In this document: positions 54,588 to 61,880 of the stretch, in pieces
Numbering within the stretch: position 1 is the stretch's first letter
How the letters are laid out: each line of letters begins with the position of its first letter
Origin: Bacteroidota bacterium
GTDB taxonomy: Bacteria > Bacteroidota > Bacteroidia > 2-12-FULL-35-15
Assembly (NCBI GenBank): GCA_947449315.1
Contig: CANFRC010000008.1
Coordinates: forward strand, 1 to 64,000
Length of the DNA stretch: 64,000 nucleotides
Reading direction: 5' to 3'
Notes under the pieces: model-generated
Told to the model about the DNA's origin: nothing
What the model saw: the letters and a program-made list of their open reading frames with translations, nothing else
The model's database searches: none
Translations under genes and position numbers: made by a program

Positions 54588-56861
54588 ATGAAAAAACTAC
54601 TACTTACATCCATTGCAACAATTTGCATTACAATACTGAGTTTCGCTCAGGCTACCTTGCCTATTTCTTGGGGCTTTCCCACAACAATACTTCCAACAGG
54701 ATGGACATCCGCAGGAACAGGGTTTGCCTATTATTCCGGTTCGGGTGCCCCTGCTCCCGCAGCCAAATTCTCTACTACTGGAACTACATTAACAGTGGCT
54801 TTTGCTGGTACGCCTGGAACTTTATCCTACGACTTAGTTGGAAATCCTCCTACAGGATTAACCTGGGCAGGAAATTTTAAAGTAGAGGAATCTGTGAATG
54901 GAACCACTTGGACAACTGTTGCAACATACACGACACTGCCCACTGCTTATACTACATACTCTTCTGCACTATTAAGTACTAGCCGTTATGTACGTTTTAA
55001 TTTTGTTACCAAAACTACTGGAAATGTTGGATTAGACAATGTGACTATTGGAGTTGGTGTTTCTACTACACAACAAATAAATGTGCAACAAAGCGCCACA
55101 ACAATTGTGAATGGGGGAACGTATACTTTGAGTTCTCCGGTAAGTACAATGCTCCCTACAACATTTGCTGTGCAAAACACAGGAACTGTTGGAACATTGA
55201 ATGTGTCTGGGGTTACCATTACAGGACCTGCTGCTGCCGATTATTCAGTAGCATCTTTCCCTTCCACTGTTGCGCCATCAGGAAGTGGAAATATGGTTAT
55301 TAACTTTACGCCTTCCGTTGCAGGTTCACGAATTGCTGCAATAAATATTGCAAATAACGATCCTACCGCTCCTACTTATGTTATTAATATGTATGGTATT
55401 GGTGGAACGCTTGCTTCTGATCCAACAGCTCAGCCTAGCAGCTTTGTGTTTTCTACTATTAAATCATATCAATTCACTGCTAACTTTACAGCGGCATCAC
55501 CAGCTCCAGATGGAGGATATTTAGTTTTAAGAAGAACTGGGTCACCTGTTACTGATGTTCCTGTTGATGGAGTTGATTATATGAGAGGTGATGTTATTGG
55601 AAATTCTAAAGTTGTTTACAGCTCTACAGCGACTGGTTTTTATCCAAATGAACTAGTTGCCAACACAACGTATTATTTTGCTGTTTTCTCCTACAATGGC
55701 CCGGGTGTTTATCGTAATTATTTAACAACGTCACCTTTAACAGGAAGTGCAACAACTTTGGGTTCGATGCAACCCGCTTCCTATTATAGCACAGTTTCAA
55801 CTGCAAGTCCAACATTTGTTACCGACTTACATAATAAAATTAATCCTCACACAATACAATTTTATAGTAGTTATGGACCATTAATGGTAGAACGAATTTA
55901 TAATCGTGATACAACAGCTGGTCAACGAGTAGTAACGTGTGTTTACAGTGGGTTGAATAAAGTTTACAATGACCCTTTTGATTGGACAACAGATGACTTT
56001 AGCCGTGAACACACCTATTGTCAAAGTTGGCAGGTAACGGTTAACTCGCCTACTTTCCAAAGCTTACCTGAGTACAACGATTACCATATGATTACACCAA
56101 CAAATCAAACATTGGTAAATGCTGTAAGAAGCAATTATCCTTTAGGAGAAGTTGTAGGAACACCATTAGCGTCCTCTTATTTAGGAGATAAAATAGGTAA
56201 TGACATTAATGGGCACAAAGTATTTGAACCACGTGATTCTGATAAAGGAGATGCCGCACGTTGTATGTTATATCAATGTATTTGCTACACAGGTGTTGCT
56301 TATTCAGGTCCTGCTAACACAAATGTTGTATACGCTGCGGGTGCTGCTTCATGGTCTTTACCGAAAATTATAAGCAGTGCTATTCCTTATGGACAAGATC
56401 AGGATGTTTTGAAAAGATGGAACTACCAAGATCCTCCTTCTAATTTTGAAATTGCACGCAACGATTATGTTGACTCATTGCAAGGAAACCGTAATCCATT
56501 TATTGATAGTATGCAATATGTTTGCTACATCGATTTTACAACTATGACAAAAATAGCTGGTGTTGCTGCACCATGCAATACTTCTGGTATCAGCGACTAT
56601 CAAACCAACAATGATGTTGTTGTACTTGCACCAAATCCAAACAACGGGAACTTTGTTTTGAATTATACTGCATCAAAAAATCAAAATGTAGCTGTTAAAT
56701 TATATGATATGGTTGGACGAATAGTTTACAACAGTGAGTTAACTGTAAACAGCGGCAACAATACCATTAACATGAACATAGATGGTTTGACGAAAGGGAT
56801 ATATATTTTCGAATTTGTTACATCAACTGGAAAACAAACACAAAAATTAGTGATTGATTAA
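54588..56861 (+). CDS. T9SS-secreted endonuclease I-family nuclease
   Basis: A 757-residue multidomain protein starting 27 bases after the receptor gene. After a signal peptide (1-21) come a carbohydrate-binding-like/choice-of-anchor region (about 22-160), a choice-of-anchor D-type domain (about 165-275), an Fn3-like domain (about 285-385), an endonuclease I domain (about 400-665) and a T9SS sorting domain (about 680-757). The nuclease motif FSREHTYCQSW and DYHMITPTNQTLVNAVRSNYP match EndA/NucM-type ββα-Me nucleases with the catalytic His. It probably cuts extracellular DNA (and RNA). Confidence 0.88.
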   Translation: MKKLLLTSIATICITILSFAQATLPISWGFPTTILPTGWTSAGTGFAYYSGSGAPAPAAKFSTTGTTLTVAFAGTPGTLSYDLVGNPPTGLTWAGNFKVEESVNGTTWTTVATYTTLPTAYTTYSSALLSTSRYVRFNFVTKTTGNVGLDNVTIGVGVSTTQQINVQQSATTIVNGGTYTLSSPVSTMLPTTFAVQNTGTVGTLNVSGVTITGPAAADYSVASFPSTVAPSGSGNMVINFTPSVAGSRIAAINIANNDPTAPTYVINMYGIGGTLASDPTAQPSSFVFSTIKSYQFTANFTAASPAPDGGYLVLRRTGSPVTDVPVDGVDYMRGDVIGNSKVVYSSTATGFYPNELVANTTYYFAVFSYNGPGVYRNYLTTSPLTGSATTLGSMQPASYYSTVSTASPTFVTDLHNKINPHTIQFYSSYGPLMVERIYNRDTTAGQRVVTCVYSGLNKVYNDPFDWTTDDFSREHTYCQSWQVTVNSPTFQSLPEYNDYHMITPTNQTLVNAVRSNYPLGEVVGTPLASSYLGDKIGNDINGHKVFEPRDSDKGDAARCMLYQCICYTGVAYSGPANTNVVYAAGAASWSLPKIISSAIPYGQDQDVLKRWNYQDPPSNFEIARNDYVDSLQGNRNPFIDSMQYVCYIDFTTMTKIAGVAAPCNTSGISDYQTNNDVVVLAPNPNNGNFVLNYTASKNQNVAVKLYDMVGRIVYNSELTVNSGNNTINMNIDGLTKGIYIFEFVTSTGKQTQKLVID

Positions 56862-56888
56862 TTGAGAAAAATTTGATTGAGAAAAAAG

Positions 56889-56917
56889 CGCCATACAGCA
56901 ATGTGTGGCGTTTTTTT
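56889..56917 (+). terminator. Terminator of the nuclease locus
   Basis: CGCCATACA (56889-56897) pairs with TGTGTGGCG (56902-56910) around a GCAA tetraloop, with one wobble pair, followed by seven Ts. Confidence 0.85.
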
Positions 56918-56954
56918 ATTTGCGTAGGCAAAAATTTAACCAGCTTAAACTATT

Positions 56955-57719
56955 TTATTTTATGAATTTCATCACACATTCAAAAAATGCTTTTGGTTGT
57001 TCTGCATGCACCCAATGACCCGCATCGGTAATTGTTTCAAGAATACTACGAGGGAAAATTTCCTGTATCAGATCAATGTCTTCCTCTAAAATATAATTTG
57101 ATTTTTCACCTCGAATAAACAAAGTTGTCACATCGCATATTTTATCTGAAACAGTTGCTTCGCCAATATTCTCGATTTTTTGCACCATCACATTTAAATT
57201 AAAACGCCATGCTAATTCACCATCTTCTTTCCAATAAATATTCTTTAAAAGAAACTGTTTTGTACCAAGATCTGAAATGTATTGTGACAATACATCCTCC
57301 ACTTCCCTCCTAGCTTTGACAACACTAAAATCAACTGCCTGAAGAGCGGCTAGAACGGACTGATGATGCAAGGGATAATATTTAGGTGCGATATCAACAA
57401 CAATTAATTTATCAAGATGTTGTGGATGATCGATCGCGAATTGCATCGCCACCTTTCCTCCCATTGAATGCCCCATAAAAATGACATCCTCCAAATTATT
57501 GTCCTTGATCAATTCTAAAATATCGTCACTCATCACTTTGTAATTCCACTCATCACTGTGCGGTGAAAGCCCATGATTACGGGCATCTACTGCATATACT
57601 TCAAAACCGTTTTCTGAAAATTGTTTGACAAGCGTATTCCAATTATCACTCTGACCAAATAATCCATGAAGAATAATTAGTGGTTGCCCCTGCCCTGATT
57701 TTCTATAAAATAATTTCAT
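56955..57719 (-). CDS. Alpha/beta hydrolase (YbfF-type esterase)
   Basis: A 254-residue cytoplasmic hydrolase with the oxyanion-hole segment [10 protein letters not shown], the nucleophile elbow GHSMGG (Ser near 101), and a late His in [11 protein letters not shown]. This resembles YbfF-type acyl esterases; the substrate is unknown. The start codon overlaps the pdxJ stop (ATGA), so the two are translationally coupled. Confidence 0.88.
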   Translation of the reverse strand: MKLFYRKSGQGQPLIILHGLFGQSDNWNTLVKQFSENGFEVYAVDARNHGLSPHSDEWNYKVMSDDILELIKDNNLEDVIFMGHSMGGKVAMQFAIDHPQHLDKLIVVDIAPKYYPLHHQSVLAALQAVDFSVVKARREVEDVLSQYISDLGTKQFLLKNIYWKEDGELAWRFNLNVMVQKIENIGEATVSDKICDVTTLFIRGEKSNYILEEDIDLIQEIFPRSILETITDAGHWVHAEQPKAFFECVMKFIK

Positions 57720-58435
57720 TTCAATTCCCTTAAATAGAGCTGTATTGTATTTTCCAAACCATAATATAAAGCATCTGAGATCAAAGCATGGCCAATAGAA
57801 ACTTCTAACAAACCCGCTACATGTGTGGCGAAATATTTTAAATTTTCCAAACTAAGGTCGTGTCCTGCGTTAACCCCCAAACCCAAGTCCATAGCACATT
57901 TTGATGCAATAACATACGGCTCAACTGCTGCGTCCCGATCAACAGAAAAATGTTTTGCGTATGCTTCTGTATACAATTCAATTCTGTCGGTCCCTGTTGA
58001 TAAAGCACCTTCAATCATTTTAACATCTGGATTCACAAAAACGGAAGTGCGTATGCCTGCATTTTTGAATCGAGAGATTATCTCTGATAAATAATCTTTA
58101 TTGGCGAGGGTATCCCAGCCATGGTCAGAAGTGATCTGCCCCAAACTATCAGGAACCAAAGTAACTTGAGCCGGTTTGTTCGCTAATACTAACGCTACAA
58201 ATTTATCCTCTTTCGGATTGCCTTCAATATTAAATTCAGTTTTAAGCAGTGGCTTCAGATCATACACATCTTTATAACGAATATGTCTTTCATCAGGGCG
58301 TGGATGAACAGTAATGCCTTGCGCACCAAAGCGCTCACAATCCAAAGCAACTTTGATCAGATCGGGTGTCGTTCCTCCACGTGAATTTCGAATTGTCGCA
58401 ATTTTATTGATATTTACACTTAACTTTGTATCCAT
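57716..58435 (-). CDS. pdxJ: Pyridoxine 5'-phosphate synthase
   Basis: Last step of the DXP-dependent vitamin B6 pathway. The 239-residue TIM barrel has [35 protein letters not shown]-like [18 protein letters not shown] and [11 protein letters not shown]. It is first of a two-gene unit with the hydrolase and is divergent from the CBS-nadK-porG cluster. Confidence 0.95.
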   Translation of the reverse strand: MDTKLSVNINKIATIRNSRGGTTPDLIKVALDCERFGAQGITVHPRPDERHIRYKDVYDLKPLLKTEFNIEGNPKEDKFVALVLANKPAQVTLVPDSLGQITSDHGWDTLANKDYLSEIISRFKNAGIRTSVFVNPDVKMIEGALSTGTDRIELYTEAYAKHFSVDRDAAVEPYVIASKCAMDLGLGVNAGHDLSLENLKYFATHVAGLLEVSIGHALISDALYYGLENTIQLYLRELK

Positions 58436-58470
58436 ATTTTAAAAATGAAAATGTAAAGCTAAAAAATTAC

Positions 58471-58478
58471 TAAGTTTG
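58471..58478 (+). promoter_or_regulatory. Candidate -7 box of the CBS-nadK cluster
   Basis: TAAGTTTG is an exact TAnnTTTG match, 84 bases before the CBS gene start. No clear TTG is present at the expected distance. Confidence 0.35.
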
Positions 58479-58562
58479 TGTAATAAGATGAATGATTAAT
58501 TGTTTTAAACATAAGAAATAAAAACGGGACTGAGAACAATTAATTAAATTTGAAACCATAGA

Positions 58563-59225
58563 ATGCTCGCAAAAGACCTCATAACGGACGAAATACCTCC
58601 ACTAAAGACTTCAGACACCGGATTAATGGCAATTAACTGGATGGACGAATTTAAGGTGTCGCAACTACCTATAGTTGACAACTATGAGTATTTGGGATTA
58701 ATTTCAGATACCGATATTCTAGATCTGAATATAACAGAAGAAGAATTAGGTAAAAATAAACTTTCCCTTTTACGGCCTTTCGTTTTTGAAAGTCAACATA
58801 TTTATGAAGTGATAAAATTAGTTTCAAGTATGAAACTTTCTGTATTGCCTGTATTAAATGAAAATCAAAAATATGTTGGTCTGATCCCTGTATCATCATT
58901 AATACACCAATTTGCAACACTTGCTGCAACTCGTGAACCGGGAGGCATCATTGTTTTAGAGATGAATGTCCATGATTATTCTTTGACTCAGATTGCTCAA
59001 ATTGTGGAAGGGAATGATGGTAAAATTTTAAGTTGTTATGTTAATTCGATGCAAGATTCTACTAAAATTGAAGTCACTTTAAAACTTAACAAAGAAGATC
59101 TTACATCTACTTTACAAACTTTTTACCGATACAATTACAATGTAAAAGCATCTTTTCATCAAAGTGAATTTTCTGATGATATGAAAAATCGTTTTGATTC
59201 TTTTATGAATTATATCAATATATAA
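58563..59225 (+). CDS. CBS-domain protein
   Basis: A 220-residue soluble protein. Two CBS motifs span about 1-125 (MLAKDLITDEIPPLKTSDTG and VSQLPIVDNYEYLGLISDTD first; LSVLPVLNENQKYVGLIPVSS second). An ACT-like C-terminal portion at about 135-200 suggests ligand binding (IIVLEMNVHDYSLTQIAQIVEGNDG). Such proteins sense adenine nucleotides or amino acids. It lies 14 bases before nadK in an order shared by many Bacteroidota; the function is unknown. Confidence 0.85.
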   Translation: MLAKDLITDEIPPLKTSDTGLMAINWMDEFKVSQLPIVDNYEYLGLISDTDILDLNITEEELGKNKLSLLRPFVFESQHIYEVIKLVSSMKLSVLPVLNENQKYVGLIPVSSLIHQFATLAATREPGGIIVLEMNVHDYSLTQIAQIVEGNDGKILSCYVNSMQDSTKIEVTLKLNKEDLTSTLQTFYRYNYNVKASFHQSEFSDDMKNRFDSFMNYINI

Positions 59226-59239
59226 TTGCTTTTTACAAA

Positions 59240-60118
59240 ATGAAAGTAGCAATATACGGTCGTTCAACAATAGACAATACTTCTGAGTATAGTCAATTAC
59301 TGTTTCATAAACTCAACGAATACAAAACAGAAATTCTTATTTATGAACCCTTCTATAAATTCCTCAAACAAAAGATTCAACTAACCGGAAACATCAGTAC
59401 ATTTAATTCACATGCTGATTTGATTGGGAAAGTAGACACCGTTTTAAGTTTAGGAGGTGATGGTACATTTTTAGAGACCTTATCTTTTGTCAGAAATTCT
59501 GGAATCCCTGTGTTAGGTATCAATACTGGTCGTCTTGGATTTTTAGCCAATGTGGCCAAATCCGAAATAAATGTTGCCATCGAAGCACTGGCGAATAAAA
59601 AATTTACCATTGAAAAACGATCCATGCTAAGCATTTCAGCTCCTTCCGGCATTTTTGGAGAAGTGAACTATGGCTTAAATGAAATAACCGTATTAAAAAA
59701 AGATACTTCTGCGATGATCACCATACATGCGTATATCAATGGTGAATATTTAAATTCTTATTTTGCAGATGGACTAATTATCGCTACTCCAACAGGATCA
59801 ACAGCCTATTCATTAAGCTGTGGCGGCCCTTTGGTAATGCCCGGCTCAGAAAACTTTGTCATTACTCCGATCGCTCCTCACAACCTGAATGTAAGGCCCT
59901 TGGTTATTTCAGACAATAATATCATAACCCTAAAGGTGGATGCAAGAAGCCCCAACTACCTTGTAACACTTGATTCTAGAAGTGAAATATTAGAAAGCTC
60001 TGCGGAATTAACGATCCAAAAAACCGACTTCAGTGCCAACCTCATAAAACTGGAAAATCAGAACTTTTTTACTACCATCAGAAACAAGCTCCTTTGGGGA
60101 CTAGACAAGCGTAATTAA
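59240..60118 (+). CDS. nadK: NAD kinase
   Basis: Phosphorylates NAD to NADP in the cytoplasm. The 292-residue protein has the catalytic SLGGDGTFLET (GGDG at 72-75), GINTGRLGFLAN, the NE/D-type site YGLNEITVLKKD, and the ADGLIIATPTGSTAYSLSCGGP loop, shortened here. The length is normal. It is the second gene of the CBS-nadK-porG-uppS-bamA order. Confidence 0.95.
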   Translation: MKVAIYGRSTIDNTSEYSQLLFHKLNEYKTEILIYEPFYKFLKQKIQLTGNISTFNSHADLIGKVDTVLSLGGDGTFLETLSFVRNSGIPVLGINTGRLGFLANVAKSEINVAIEALANKKFTIEKRSMLSISAPSGIFGEVNYGLNEITVLKKDTSAMITIHAYINGEYLNSYFADGLIIATPTGSTAYSLSCGGPLVMPGSENFVITPIAPHNLNVRPLVISDNNIITLKVDARSPNYLVTLDSRSEILESSAELTIQKTDFSANLIKLENQNFFTTIRNKLLWGLDKRN

Positions 60119-60153
60119 CTAATTTTAACACCTCCAAGTAAGCAAAAATCCAT

Positions 60154-60161
60154 TATATTTG
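60154..60161 (+). promoter_or_regulatory. Candidate -7 box before porG
   Basis: TATATTTG is an exact TAnnTTTG match 66 bases before the GTG start. There is no convincing TTG upstream, so porG may instead be read from the nadK transcript. Confidence 0.35.
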
Positions 60162-60226
60162 TTTTCCGTTGCCTAAAATGCAATAAAACTCGATTTTTTG
60201 AGTTAATAAACGGGACATAAAAAAAC

Positions 60227-61075
60227 GTGAAAAAATATTTTTTTATACTTTCTATTCTTTTGTTATCAGCACTTTCTGGCCTGGCACAACGCCAGAAAAA
60301 AAGTGTTGAAATTGGATTGTTTTTAGGGGGTTGCTATTACATTGGCGACTTGAATCCAATGGGTCATTTTAATCAGTTCACAAAACCAGGCAGCGGAATC
60401 GTTGTCCGTTACAATATCAATTCACGCCTTGCAGCCAGAGCAAACCTATTATTCGGAAATGTGGAAGCACATGATTCCTATTCAAATTCATTAGCCGCTC
60501 AACAACGTAATCTTAGTTTTAGGTCACCAATTAACGAGCTTTCTGCTCAATTGGAATTTAACTTTTTGAACTACTCGATCGGAGATGAAAAAAAGAAATT
60601 TTCCCCGTATATCTTTTTAGGTATTGCTGGTTTTAATTTCAATCCGCAAGGAGAGTTGTATAATGGCGACTGGGTTAGACTGCAACCCTTGGGAACTGAA
60701 GGGCAAGGGTTGGATGAAGGTGCTACAAAAAAGAAATATAAATTAACTCAATTTTCAATTCCATTTGGGGTCGGTGCAAAAGTAAACCTTTCTAAAAGCA
60801 TTGGCGTTTCCTTCGAATGGGGGATGAGAAAAACATTTACCGATTATCTGGATGATGTAAGTAAAAAATATTACGATCCAGCAAAACTGGCGGCCGCCCA
60901 CAATGGAAATGCTGCTGTATTATCTGATACAAGCATTGGAACAGATGCACGCTATAGCAATGTTGGAAGACAAAGAGGAGATTCAACTACCAAAGACTGG
61001 TATTCATTTGCCGGAATTGCCTTGACAGTAAAATTAAAAGGGAAACCGGAAACTTGCCCTAATTTTACATATTAA
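60227..61075 (+). CDS. porG: PorG-like T9SS outer-membrane protein (DUF6089)
   Basis: A 282-residue exported beta-barrel protein with a signal peptide (1-20, LSGLA then QRQ). The pattern VEIGLFLGGCYYIGDLNP near the start, YNINSRLAARANLLFGNV, and FSPYIFLGIAGFNFNPQ fit DUF6089, to which Porphyromonas gingivalis PorG, a type IX secretion component, belongs. In that species too the gene sits directly before uppS and bamA. The start codon is GTG. A hairpin with a T-run separates it from uppS. Presence of T9SS cargo elsewhere in the window supports the assignment. Confidence 0.78.
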   Translation: MKKYFFILSILLLSALSGLAQRQKKSVEIGLFLGGCYYIGDLNPMGHFNQFTKPGSGIVVRYNINSRLAARANLLFGNVEAHDSYSNSLAAQQRNLSFRSPINELSAQLEFNFLNYSIGDEKKKFSPYIFLGIAGFNFNPQGELYNGDWVRLQPLGTEGQGLDEGATKKKYKLTQFSIPFGVGAKVNLSKSIGVSFEWGMRKTFTDYLDDVSKKYYDPAKLAAAHNGNAAVLSDTSIGTDARYSNVGRQRGDSTTKDWYSFAGIALTVKLKGKPETCPNFTY

Positions 61076-61092
61076 AGAATTAGATTAATTTA

Positions 61093-61124
61093 CGTTCTTC
61101 AGCAAGAACGATTTTTTGTTTTTT
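61093..61124 (+). terminator. Terminator-like hairpin between porG and uppS
   Basis: CGTTCTT (61093-61099) pairs with AAGAACG (61104-61110) around CAGC, followed by T6-G-T6. The T-run ends 7 bases before the uppS start, so essential uppS and bamA must be reached by read-through or by a promoter in porG. Confidence 0.72.
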
Positions 61125-61131
61125 AGAACCT

Positions 61132-61875
61132 ATGGACTTTAAAGATAAAATCAACCTGAATAAATTACCTCAACACATTGCTATTATAATGGATGGCAAT
61201 GGCAGATGGGCAAAACAACAAGGGGAAGAAAGAATCTTTGGTCATGAGAATGGCGTGAAGTCGGTTAGGGAAACTGTTGAAGCTGCTGCTGAATTAGGCA
61301 TACAATATCTTACTCTTTATGCCTTTTCAACTGAAAACTGGAACCGTCCGAAGGAAGAAGTAATGGCACTAATGCAGCTGCTGGTTCATACCATTAGCGC
61401 AGAAACAAAAACCCTGAATGAGAATAAGATTAGACTTCAAGCAATTGGTGACTTGAAAAGTTTACCTCAAGATTGTTTGCATGAATTAAATGAAGCCATT
61501 GAAAATACAAAAAATAACTCCCGAACAACGCTTGTACTTGCCTTAAGTTATAGCTCACGCTGGGAAATTGTGAATGCTGTAAAACAAATTGCACAGCAAA
61601 TAGAAAACAAAACCCTTTCCGCTTCCCAGATTTCTGAAGAAACAATTAATTCCTTCTTATGCACAGCTTCTATGCCCGAGCCGGAATTAATGATCAGAAC
61701 GAGTGGAGAACACCGTATCAGTAATTTTCTTTTATGGCAATTAGCATACTCCGAGTTTTACTTTACTGAAAAACTATGGCCGGATTTTAGAAAAAATGAT
61801 TTTTACGAAGCAATATTAGAATACCAAAACCGTGAACGCAGATTTGGCAAAACGAGCGAGCAATTAATTTCATAA
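61132..61875 (+). CDS. uppS: Undecaprenyl diphosphate synthase
   Basis: A cis-prenyltransferase making the C55 lipid carrier for wall and O-antigen assembly. The 247-residue protein has IAIIMDGNGRWAKQQG with the catalytic Asp21, LTLYAFSTENWNRP, and the C-terminal RTSGEHRISNFLLWQLAYSE. bamA begins 5 bases after the stop. Confidence 0.95.
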   Translation: MDFKDKINLNKLPQHIAIIMDGNGRWAKQQGEERIFGHENGVKSVRETVEAAAELGIQYLTLYAFSTENWNRPKEEVMALMQLLVHTISAETKTLNENKIRLQAIGDLKSLPQDCLHELNEAIENTKNNSRTTLVLALSYSSRWEIVNAVKQIAQQIENKTLSASQISEETINSFLCTASMPEPELMIRTSGEHRISNFLLWQLAYSEFYFTEKLWPDFRKNDFYEAILEYQNRERRFGKTSEQLIS

Positions 61876-61880
61876 TATCG

